From NCBI RefSeq assembly GCF_947500795.1, contig NZ_CANMTE010000001.1, forward strand, positions 744,001 through 808,000: a stretch of DNA of 64,000 nucleotides. The letters run 5' to 3'. Shown piece by piece: positions 16,995 through 25,360 of the stretch. Under the pieces are notes generated by a model. It was given only the letters and a program-made list of their open reading frames with translations, had not been told where the DNA came from and did not search any database. The translations under genes and the position numbers were made by a program. Each line of letters starts with the position of its first letter. Position 1 is the stretch's first letter. The DNA comes from an uncultured Gelidibacter sp. GTDB lineage: Bacteria; Bacteroidota; Bacteroidia; Flavobacteriales; Flavobacteriaceae.

Positions 16995-19040
16995 TTATTC
17001 CGGATATTCTATCCTGAGATGGAAGATGTTAGCTAATTTATTTTTTAAAATTTTCTTGATGGATTCGATCTCTTTAAAGGTAATATTGGCATTTAAAAAC
17101 TGTCCATCCTCCATTTGTTTGTTAATAATATTCTCCACAAATAGATTGATTTTTGTCGATGACGGGTCTTTTAAACTTTTTGAAGCTGCCTCTACACTAT
17201 CGCACATCATCAAAATCGCAGTCTCCTTACTGAAAGGTTTTGGACCAGGATATCTAAAATCGGCCGCATCCGTGGCTGTGTCAATTTCCTTTTCTTTCAT
17301 ATAGAAATAATACACGAGGCTCGTGCCGTGATGCGTTCTAATAAAATCGATAACGCGGTCTGGTAAATTGTTCTTTTTAGCAATTTCAATGCCATCCAAC
17401 ACATGCGAGAAAATAATGGAGGCACTTTCTTGTGCTGATAATTCATCGTGTGGATTCAGTCCCGTCGATTGGTTTTCTGTAAAATAAGTTGGATTTTTCA
17501 TTTTCCCAATATCATGATACAGCGCTCCCACCCTAACCAACATGGCGTTCGCTCCAATTTCATTAGCTGACGCTTCCGCTAAATTGGCTACGTTTAAGCT
17601 ATGGTGAAAAGTGCCCGGAGCCTTATTGGACAATTCCTTTAAAAGCTTTGCATTCGTATCTGAAAGTTCTAATAGCGATACATCCGACACCAATCCGAAG
17701 AGTTTTTCATAAATATAAATCAACGGTTGCACGAACAACATCGCCAATCCACATAAAATGAACATCCCAAAAGCTTCAAAATTGAGGTCAATAATACTGC
17801 CTTCGTGGATCACGAAAAATGCAAAATAAGTAATGATATAAATGAGCGTAATCTGTCCTACAGATATAAATAAATTGGCACGTTTATACAATTCTGACAC
17901 TGTAAGAATGGTCACAATCCCAGCGGTAATCTGCAAAAACATATATTCATAGCTATTAGGAACAACAAATCCTAATAAGAGTACGGTCAATACGTGCGAA
18001 AACAAGCCCAATCGCGCATCAAAAAACGCCTTTAACACCAATGGCAACACACATAACGGCACCACATATACATATTTGGCATTGTATTTTACTATAAGTG
18101 TTGTAAGCAATACCATTAAAAAAATATTGAAAAATATAAAGGTGACCTTCGTGTTGTCTAAAAAGACATCTGTCCGGTATTTCTTTAGAAATAACAACAG
18201 CATTAACAGCGTTAACGCTACTAAAATTGAATAGGAAATTACTACCCAAGTGTAATTGGAAGAACTCCAAACTTGCGACTGGTACTCTGATTCCAGCGAT
18301 TTTAAAACGTCATATTTATGGCCTTCAACCAATTCGCCCTTAGCAATGATGAGCGTTTCACGTTCTATATTTCCGCGCGTTTCGGAAATCTTATCGAGTT
18401 CTTCATTTAAGGCTTTCTCGGTTATCGATTTGTTGATCTTTAGATTAGGTTCTATCAGATCAAAAAACAGGGATACAAAAACGGGACTAAAATTAGCGTT
18501 CTTCTTATCTTCCAACTGCTTTTCCAAAAGTACCCTGAAAGCTTCAATTTTAGAGAGTTCGGAATAAGTGGTTGATGCAACTTGATTTTGGCCATCTAAT
18601 AAAATGACGTTCTTGTCATTAGGATAGTTATAGTCTTCTTCGAGAACACCGTTTTTATAAATGTCATCCAAAACCAATTTTCCAATCCTATAGAGCTCGG
18701 TCTTTTTCCTTCCTAGTGAATCATCAAAGGTTGCATTGAACTTTTTATTGTAATCTTCATACACAAAATCCTTCACCTCTTCAATGAGATCAAAATAGAC
18801 CGTACTGTTTTCTACAACAGCAGATTTTTCCTTTTCTAACTCTTCGGGTGATTTTTGAATCGCAAAATCGAATGGCGCATAAAGATTTTCAGATTGCCAC
18901 GGTTTATTTTTATCAAAATTATATTTGAATTTACCACTCTTGGGAAAGAGATAAACAATCAAAAAAGTAGTTCCTATAAAAAGGAGGATTTTGTAAATAA
19001 GCGCATGATTCTTGTACCACTTACTAATAAGATTTTTCAT
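16995..19040 (-). CDS. 7TM-HD family phosphohydrolase (PgpH-like)
   Basis: The 681-residue membrane protein starts at ATG 19040, with a TTG codon immediately before it. The order is an N-terminal membrane helix, an extracytoplasmic 7TMR-HDED domain (about residues 50-260), a block of about seven membrane helices (about 265-460), and a cytoplasmic HD domain. The HD domain has FHHSLNVANLAE, the metal-binding YHDIGKMKNP and a later RTHHGTS motif. The family includes Listeria PgpH, which hydrolyses cyclic di-AMP to pApA, and that activity is the likeliest one here. The gene is single and divergent from the thiolase gene. Confidence 0.88.
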   Translation of the reverse strand: MKNLISKWYKNHALIYKILLFIGTTFLIVYLFPKSGKFKYNFDKNKPWQSENLYAPFDFAIQKSPEELEKEKSAVVENSTVYFDLIEEVKDFVYEDYNKKFNATFDDSLGRKKTELYRIGKLVLDDIYKNGVLEEDYNYPNDKNVILLDGQNQVASTTYSELSKIEAFRVLLEKQLEDKKNANFSPVFVSLFFDLIEPNLKINKSITEKALNEELDKISETRGNIERETLIIAKGELVEGHKYDVLKSLESEYQSQVWSSSNYTWVVISYSILVALTLLMLLLFLKKYRTDVFLDNTKVTFIFFNIFLMVLLTTLIVKYNAKYVYVVPLCVLPLVLKAFFDARLGLFSHVLTVLLLGFVVPNSYEYMFLQITAGIVTILTVSELYKRANLFISVGQITLIYIITYFAFFVIHEGSIIDLNFEAFGMFILCGLAMLFVQPLIYIYEKLFGLVSDVSLLELSDTNAKLLKELSNKAPGTFHHSLNVANLAEASANEIGANAMLVRVGALYHDIGKMKNPTYFTENQSTGLNPHDELSAQESASIIFSHVLDGIEIAKKNNLPDRVIDFIRTHHGTSLVYYFYMKEKEIDTATDAADFRYPGPKPFSKETAILMMCDSVEAASKSLKDPSSTKINLFVENIINKQMEDGQFLNANITFKEIESIKKILKNKLANIFHLRIEYPE

Positions 19041-19135
19041 CAAAGTCGTCTCAATTGTCCTTCAAAAGTAATAAAATATTAAAGGATTTGTGGGTTTAAC
19101 GTGAGGTTTCATTCCCAAATCAATTAAAAAATGTT

Positions 19136-19143
19136 TAATTTTG
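19136..19143 (+). promoter_or_regulatory. -7 element for the thiolase gene
   Basis: TAATTTTG matches TAnnTTTG. It lies 27 bases before the thiolase ATG at 19171. Confidence 0.5.
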
Positions 19144-19170
19144 CGTTAATCAAATCAAAACCCATTTAAA

Positions 19171-20349
19171 ATGAGTAAAGAAGTCGTTATTGTATCAGCA
19201 GCAAGAACTCCAATTGGCAGTTTTTTAGGAGCCTTATCAACAGTTACAGCACCCAGATTAGGAGCCGTAGCCATTAAAGGCGCATTGGATAAAATCAATT
19301 TAAATCCGGAGTTGGTACAAGAAGTGATTATGGGTAATGTTGTACAAGCAGGAACAGGACAAGCACCTGCCCGCCAGGCGGCTCTTTATGCCGGAATTCC
19401 AGATACCGTACCTTGTACAACAGTCAATAAAGTATGTGCTTCTGGTATGAAAGCGGTTATGCAAGCTGCCCAAGCAATTGCGTTGGGAGATGCTGATATA
19501 ATTGTTGCCGGTGGTATGGAAAACATGAGTTTGATTCCTCATTATTTACATGCAAGAACGGGTTCTAAATTTGGTCCTGCTACGTTAATAGATGGCATGC
19601 AAAAAGACGGATTGGTGGATGCTTATGATGAAAATGCGATGGGCGTTTGTGCCGATGCATGTGCTACCGAATATAATTTTAGCAGAGAAGATCAGGATGC
19701 GTTTGCCATTCAATCTTATGAAAGATCTTCTGCAGCTTGGGAAGCAGGAAAATTTGATAATGAAGTTGTACCTGTAGAGGTTCCTCAACGTCGTGGAGAT
19801 GCTATTGTAGTTTCAAAAGATGAAGAGTATACCAATGTAAGGATGGATAAAATTCCGTCATTAAGACCTGCGTTCACAAAAGATGGTACTGTGACGGCTG
19901 CTAATGCTTCAACTATTAATGATGGTGCTGGCGCTGTTGTTTTAATGAGCAGAGAAAAAGCTGATGAATTAGGCTTAAAACCATTGGCTACTATAAAAGG
20001 ATATGCTGATGCGGCCCATGAACCAAAATGGTTTACTACTGCTCCTGCTAAAGCCTTACCAAAAGCGCTTGATAAAGCTGGAGTTTCTATAGATGATATC
20101 GATTTCTTTGAGTTTAATGAAGCTTTTGCTGTAGTTGGTTTAGCGAACATGAAACTTTTAGGACTTAATGATAGTAATGTGAATGTTAATGGAGGTGCCG
20201 TTTCTTTAGGCCATCCATTAGGGTGTTCTGGCGTTAGGATTATTATTACATTGTTGAATGTATTAGAGCAAAACAATGCTAAGCTTGGTGCAGCAGCCAT
20301 TTGTAATGGTGGTGGTGGTGCTTCAGCGATTGTTATTGAACGTGCTTAA
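19171..20349 (+). CDS. Acetyl-CoA C-acetyltransferase (thiolase)
   Basis: Thiolase condenses two acetyl-CoA to acetoacetyl-CoA or cleaves 3-ketoacyl-CoA in the reverse direction. The 392-residue length equals that of well-studied biosynthetic thiolases, and the key residues fall at the same numbers. Cys89 lies in NKVCASGMKAV (acyl carrier), His348 in GHPLG, and Cys378 in ICNGGGGAS. The NEAFAV motif is also present. It is followed after 78 bases by the NlpC/P60 gene on the same strand, though nothing links their functions. Substrate chain length cannot be settled by reading alone. Confidence 0.93.
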   Translation: MSKEVVIVSAARTPIGSFLGALSTVTAPRLGAVAIKGALDKINLNPELVQEVIMGNVVQAGTGQAPARQAALYAGIPDTVPCTTVNKVCASGMKAVMQAAQAIALGDADIIVAGGMENMSLIPHYLHARTGSKFGPATLIDGMQKDGLVDAYDENAMGVCADACATEYNFSREDQDAFAIQSYERSSAAWEAGKFDNEVVPVEVPQRRGDAIVVSKDEEYTNVRMDKIPSLRPAFTKDGTVTAANASTINDGAGAVVLMSREKADELGLKPLATIKGYADAAHEPKWFTTAPAKALPKALDKAGVSIDDIDFFEFNEAFAVVGLANMKLLGLNDSNVNVNGGAVSLGHPLGCSGVRIIITLLNVLEQNNAKLGAAAICNGGGGASAIVIERA

Positions 20350-20427
20350 AAGTGATTTTTAATTAGGAACACTTTTTACAAACAACAGAATAATCCATCA
20401 AAATAGTCAAAAGACCATTTCACCTTT

Positions 20428-21177
20428 ATGCAATACGGAATTGCCAATTTAAGCATCGTCCCTTTAAGAATTGAACCTGCTGATACTGCTGAACTTTTAT
20501 CCCAGGTACTTTATGGCGAAATTTTTAAGGTTGTTGAACAACGAAAAAAGTGGAGTAAAATCCGTTTAACGTTTGATCAATTTGAAGGTTGGATTGACAA
20601 TAACCAATATTTAGAAATCTCTGAAACAGATTATGAATCTTTAGTAGAAAAGCCTTCACAGCTTTCTGCTGATTTACTTGAATTTGTACAGGATAATCAA
20701 AACCAATTAATCACAATTCCGCTAGGATCTTCCCTGGCTGCTCTCAATTTTTTAAACCATTCTTATGACGGGGAAACGATAATTGGTGTCCTACCAAAAT
20801 CGAATGTCATAAATACGGCTTTTATGTATCGTAATGCACCTTATTTATGGGGAGGCAAAACACCGTTTGGTATTGATGCTGCAGGTTTTACGCAGATGGT
20901 CTATAAACTGAATGGCTATACATTGTCTCGTGCGGTCGAGCAACAAGCAAAGCAAGGTGAAGCATTAAGTTTTATTGAAGAAAGTGAAGTTGGCGATTTG
21001 GCGTTTTTTGACGATAACGAAGGACAGATTATCCACGTTGGAATTATCATGCAGGACAATTATATTATCCATGCCTACGGTAAAGTCCGCATTGACCGTA
21101 TAGATCATTCAGGTATTTATAATGTAGATACTAAAATGCACACCCATAAGCTGCGCGTCATTAAAAAAATCATATAA
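20428..21177 (+). CDS. NlpC/P60-like protein lacking the catalytic cysteine
   Basis: The 249-residue protein has an N-terminal SH3-like region (about 10-65), a second SH3-like or linker region (about 90-125), and a C-terminal NlpC/P60 domain. The motif YLWGGKTPFGID is followed by Ala-Ala-Gly-Phe, where active members have Cys-Ser-Gly-Phe. The catalytic cysteine position is therefore Ala151 (codon GCT). The catalytic His203 (IIHVG) and the third polar residue position His215 remain, and the rest of the domain is well conserved. No signal peptide is visible. Active relatives cleave peptidoglycan stem peptides; this one should bind but not cut by the standard mechanism. Confidence 0.85.
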   Translation: MQYGIANLSIVPLRIEPADTAELLSQVLYGEIFKVVEQRKKWSKIRLTFDQFEGWIDNNQYLEISETDYESLVEKPSQLSADLLEFVQDNQNQLITIPLGSSLAALNFLNHSYDGETIIGVLPKSNVINTAFMYRNAPYLWGGKTPFGIDAAGFTQMVYKLNGYTLSRAVEQQAKQGEALSFIEESEVGDLAFFDDNEGQIIHVGIIMQDNYIIHAYGKVRIDRIDHSGIYNVDTKMHTHKLRVIKKII

Positions 21178-21209
21178 AAAAAAGGCTATCTAATTCAGAT
21201 AGCCTTTTT
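21176..21209. terminator. Bidirectional terminator
   Basis: AAAAAAAGGCTATCT pairs with AGATAGCCTTTTT. It lies between the convergent NlpC/P60 and TPR genes and has A/T tracts suitable for both directions. Confidence 0.85.
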
Positions 21210-21232
21210 CTTTACTTATAATTTTCAGTGTC

Positions 21233-22504
21233 TTATTGACCACCTTCTAAAGCATCCACTTTAAGTTTCATTTCTTTCATCTTTGCAGTATCACCCAAAG
21301 CGCTATAAATGTTTACTAATGTTTTAGCCGCTTGTAAATCTGTTGGACGTAACTTTAAAGTTGTTTCCAAATAAGGAACAGCCTCTGCATATAACTTAGA
21401 TCTTTCCGCTTTTAACTCATCGTATTTTTTGTTATCAGCTGCTGAACTACCAAGTGCATTCATTTCCTCAATAAGAGCTTGCTCTTTACTCAAGATTAAA
21501 ACTGCCATGTTGTTATGAACGTCAGTATAATCTGGCTTAAGTTGTAATGCTTTTTCATAATAACCTTTAGCTGCAGCAGTATCTCCAGCTTCAGCAGAAA
21601 CAATACCTAAGTTGAATAACAATTCAGGGTTGTTAGGATCATTTACCAAAGCTTCTTCAATAAGTTTTTTAAACTCATCTTTGTTACCCATTTTCAATTG
21701 CATGTTAGCTTCAGAAATAATCAAACTTGCATCATCAGGATTAGCTTTTCTCGCATCTTTCATTGCTGCGATTGCTTTTTCATCTTTACCTTGAGTCATA
21801 TAGATAAGAGCGATATTCTTAACAATCTCTCCTTTCTTAGAATCTGTTTTTCTAACCATTGGCGTGATATGCGACCCAGCTTTTACAGAAATATCCATTA
21901 AGCTTTTTGAAGGAAATGGCTCTTCTACACCAGTTTCTTTGTTAACAGCTACATATTCAGTTTCAACACCAACATAGCCTAATTCTTTAAGCTTCTCATA
22001 ATGTTTCAAAGCATTGTCATAATCTTGACCATTTACAGCTGTTGCAGCTGCATAGTAAAGATAAACAGTGTCTTTACTTGACAATCTGTAAGCTTTTTCA
22101 AATCCGCTAGAAGATGCAGCGTAGTTTTTGTTTTCTAAAGCTGTAGTTCCTTTAGATACAAAGCTCGCTAACATTTGTTGCTTTAAATCGGCAACATCTT
22201 TAGCATATTTACCATTAGCTCCTTCTACTTTCTCTACCATTTCAATGCTTTCAATAGCGGCATCAATATCAGCGTTTGATCCTGTACCGTTAGCATAAAG
22301 CGCTTGTCCTTTTAAGATGTAAAAGTTTGCTTTTAACTTATCGTCAGCATTAGCTATTAAAGCTTCTGCAGCGTTTATTGCAGATTTCGCTTCTGCATAA
22401 TTGTTTTTCTTTATTGCTTTTTCGGCATCTTTTAGTTCACTCTTTTGCGCGAAGGAAAAAGAACCTACTAAAAGTGCTAAAGCGACTGTGACTTGTTTTT
22501 TCAT
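21233..22504 (-). CDS. Secreted tetratricopeptide-repeat protein
   Basis: The 423-residue protein starts with a signal peptide (MKKQVTVALALLVGSFSFAQ). It then has several TPR-like helical pairs: NYAEAKSAINAAEALI near residue 36, DNALKHYEKLKELGY near 157, EKAIAAMKDARKANPDD near 240, NPELLFNLGIVSAEAGD near 291, and AVPYLETTLKLRPTDLQAA near 375. TPR arrays mediate protein contacts, and no enzymatic motif is seen. It lies 30 bases downstream of gyrA on the same strand and is probably cotranscribed, ending at the shared terminator. Confidence 0.85.
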   Translation of the reverse strand: MKKQVTVALALLVGSFSFAQKSELKDAEKAIKKNNYAEAKSAINAAEALIANADDKLKANFYILKGQALYANGTGSNADIDAAIESIEMVEKVEGANGKYAKDVADLKQQMLASFVSKGTTALENKNYAASSSGFEKAYRLSSKDTVYLYYAAATAVNGQDYDNALKHYEKLKELGYVGVETEYVAVNKETGVEEPFPSKSLMDISVKAGSHITPMVRKTDSKKGEIVKNIALIYMTQGKDEKAIAAMKDARKANPDDASLIISEANMQLKMGNKDEFKKLIEEALVNDPNNPELLFNLGIVSAEAGDTAAAKGYYEKALQLKPDYTDVHNNMAVLILSKEQALIEEMNALGSSAADNKKYDELKAERSKLYAEAVPYLETTLKLRPTDLQAAKTLVNIYSALGDTAKMKEMKLKVDALEGGQ

Positions 22505-22534
22505 TTTTAGTTGTTTAAATATTAGGATTAATTG

Positions 22535-25102
22535 TTAATTATTGATTTCGTCTTCTGTATTATCAAGAGTTGTGCCATTATCTGTAGCACCATCATTTTC
22601 TGATAGCTCATCCAAGGCTTCCTCAATTAATGGATCCTCTTCATCTTTCATCACTTTAGCAACTGCTGCGATTGAATCGTTTCCTTTTAAATTAATCAAT
22701 TTCACACCTTGTGTCGCACGACCCATGACCCGTAAATCCTGAACAGCTAAACGGATAGCAATACCTGATTTATTGATAATCATTAAATCATTATCATCAC
22801 TCACCGATTTGATTGCTACAAGACTTCCAGTTTTCTCAGTAATAGAAATGGTCTTCACACCTTTTCCACCCCTGTTGGTAATTCTATAAACTGCTTCCCC
22901 ATCTTCTGGATCGTCAATATAGGTACGCTTACCGTATCCGTTTTCAGACACTACCAACACAGATTCTTCCTGTGGGTTTTCAATGGTAACCATTCCAATT
23001 ACTTCGTCTTTATCATGCGCTAAAGTTATACCTCTTACACCAGAAGCATTTCTTCCCATTGGACGCGTTTTTGCTTCCTCAAAACGAATTGCTTTACCAG
23101 ATTTAAGAGCCAACATCACCTGACTGTTTCCAGTAGTTAATTTTGCTTCTAATAAAATATCGTCATCCTTAATAGTAATGGCGTTGATACCATTTGTTCT
23201 TGGACGAGAATATTGCTCTAAAGATGTTTTCTTAACCTGACCTTGTTTAGTCGCCATAATAACATAGTGACTGTTTATGTACTCTTCATTCTTAAGGTCT
23301 TCAGTACAAATAAACGCTTTCACCTTATCATCTTGTTCAATATTGATCAAGTTTTGGATGGCTCTACCTTTAGATGTTTTAGTCCCTTCTGGAATTTCAT
23401 AAACACGCATCCAGAAACATTTTCCTTTTTGGGTGAAGAACAACATGTATTGGTGATTGGTACCAACAAATAAATGCTCTAAGAAATCCTCATTACGAGT
23501 AGTCGACGCTTTTTGACCTACGCCTCCTCTATTTTGAGTTTTGTATTCTGTTAATGAGGTACGTTTAATGTAACCAGCATGAGAGATTGTAATAACCACT
23601 TGCTCATCAGGAATCATATCCTCAATGCTCAAATCGCCTCCAGCATACTCAATTAAAGAACGACGCTCATCACCATATTTATCTTTTATAACAGCTAATT
23701 CATCTTTAATGATTTGCATACGACGTTCTTTCTTATCAAGAATGTCTTTCAAATCTTCAATAGTTTTCATTAACTCTTCGTACTCTGAACGTAATTTATC
23801 TTGCTCCAGACCTGTCAATTGACGCAAACGCATCTCAACAATAGCTTTCGCTTGAATTTCAGAAAGTTTAAAACGTTCAATTAATTTCTCGCGAGCTTCA
23901 TCTGCATTAGAAGACGCACGGATTAACGCAATGACTTCGTCAATATTATCAGAAGCAATAATTAAACCTTCTAAAATATGAGCACGCTCTTCAGCTTTAC
24001 GAAGTTCGTAAGTAGTTCTTCTTACAACAACTTCATGTCTGTGCTCCACAAAATAGTGAATCAGCTCTTTTAAATTCAATAATTGTGGACGCCCATTAAC
24101 CAAGGCGATATTATTAACACTAAAAGAAGTCTGTAAAGCGGTGTATTTATATAAGGTATTTAAAACGATATTAGGAATCGCATCACGTTTCAAAACATAA
24201 ACGATACGCATCCCGTTTCTATCTGACTCATCACGAATCATTGAAATACCATCAATTTTCTTTTCATTTACCAAATCAGCCGTTTTCTTAATCATGTCGG
24301 CTTTATTGACTTGATAAGGGATTTCAGTCACAACAATGGACTCTTTCCCTTGAATCTCTTCAATATTGGCTTTTCCTCTAACTACAATTCGACCACGACC
24401 AGTTTTAAAGGCTTCAATAACCCCGTCATAACCATAAATGGTTCCACCTGTAGGGAAATCAGGTGCTTTAATATGGGTGATCAATTCGTCGATTTCAATA
24501 TCTTTATTATCGATGTAAGCAATAATACCATCAACAACCTCACTTAAATTATGAGGAGGCATATTGGTAGCCATACCTACAGCAATACCAGATGCACCAT
24601 TAACTAACAGTCCAGGGATTCTTGTTGGTAAAACCGTTGGCTCATGTAAGGTGTCATCAAAGTTTAACTTATGATCAACAGTTTCCTTTTCTATATCTGC
24701 CAACATGTCCTCTGAAATCTTACGCATACGTGCTTCCGTATAACGCATTGCTGCAGGACTATCGCCATCTACTGAACCAAAATTCCCTTGCCCATCAACT
24801 AACATGTAACGCAAACTCCACTCTTGAGCCATACGTACCATTGCGTCATAAACTGAGGTATCTCCATGTGGATGGTACTTACCTAATACTTCACCAACAA
24901 TTCTTGCTGATTTTTTATGAGCTGTGTTAGACCTTATTCCAAGTTCATGCATGCCAAAAAGCACACGTCTGTGTACTGGTTTCAGTCCATCTCTAACATC
25001 TGGTAACGCACGTGACACAATGACCGACATTGAATAATCAATGTAGGCCGATTTCATTTCATCTTCAATGTTGATAGGAATCAATTTTTCTCCTTCTGCC
25101 AT
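22535..25102 (-). CDS. gyrA: DNA gyrase subunit A
   Basis: GyrA is the DNA-cleaving subunit of gyrase, which introduces negative supercoils with GyrB. The 855-residue protein has the winged-helix and tower core with catalytic Tyr121 in MRYTEAR. The quinolone-determining region is [10 protein letters not shown], with Thr82 and Ser83 where E. coli has Ser83 and Ala84; the equivalent of Asp87 is conserved. The C-terminal beta-pinwheel starts near residue 510, and the first blade carries QNRGGVG, a variant of the GyrA-box QRRGGKG needed for DNA wrapping. An acidic tail ends the protein. The TPR gene follows closely. Confidence 0.97.
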   Translation of the reverse strand: MAEGEKLIPINIEDEMKSAYIDYSMSVIVSRALPDVRDGLKPVHRRVLFGMHELGIRSNTAHKKSARIVGEVLGKYHPHGDTSVYDAMVRMAQEWSLRYMLVDGQGNFGSVDGDSPAAMRYTEARMRKISEDMLADIEKETVDHKLNFDDTLHEPTVLPTRIPGLLVNGASGIAVGMATNMPPHNLSEVVDGIIAYIDNKDIEIDELITHIKAPDFPTGGTIYGYDGVIEAFKTGRGRIVVRGKANIEEIQGKESIVVTEIPYQVNKADMIKKTADLVNEKKIDGISMIRDESDRNGMRIVYVLKRDAIPNIVLNTLYKYTALQTSFSVNNIALVNGRPQLLNLKELIHYFVEHRHEVVVRRTTYELRKAEERAHILEGLIIASDNIDEVIALIRASSNADEAREKLIERFKLSEIQAKAIVEMRLRQLTGLEQDKLRSEYEELMKTIEDLKDILDKKERRMQIIKDELAVIKDKYGDERRSLIEYAGGDLSIEDMIPDEQVVITISHAGYIKRTSLTEYKTQNRGGVGQKASTTRNEDFLEHLFVGTNHQYMLFFTQKGKCFWMRVYEIPEGTKTSKGRAIQNLINIEQDDKVKAFICTEDLKNEEYINSHYVIMATKQGQVKKTSLEQYSRPRTNGINAITIKDDDILLEAKLTTGNSQVMLALKSGKAIRFEEAKTRPMGRNASGVRGITLAHDKDEVIGMVTIENPQEESVLVVSENGYGKRTYIDDPEDGEAVYRITNRGGKGVKTISITEKTGSLVAIKSVSDDNDLMIINKSGIAIRLAVQDLRVMGRATQGVKLINLKGNDSIAAVAKVMKDEEDPLIEEALDELSENDGATDNGTTLDNTEDEINN

Positions 25103-25360
25103 ATATAAATTAATTAGATTTTTCTAGGTTTTCAAATCGTGCTAAGATAACCATTTCATGAGTTATAATGCCACTTTAATGAGGGATTTTTGGTGTTTTT
25201 TATTAACAAATCCGTATCTTTTATATTTGATAAGTATCTCGTTAAATATTTTGAAATTGTGAAGTTTTTTTTGTCACTTAGCAACTATAAAACATTTAAG
25301 GAATAGTTTTTGCCCTAATACGGTTGTTTTTACTATTTTTAATGCAGAAAGGATTTTACT
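25103..25360. other. Divergent gyrA / clpC region
   Basis: This 258-base AT-rich spacer carries a TATATTTG -7-like element at 25222-25229, about 130 bases before the clpC start. I could not place a matching element for gyrA. No small gene is seen. Confidence 0.4.

Noticed and set aside
16788-17036. Small open frame over tRNA-Ser
   Set aside because: It reads through the tRNA gene and the end of the HD phosphohydrolase on the other strand.
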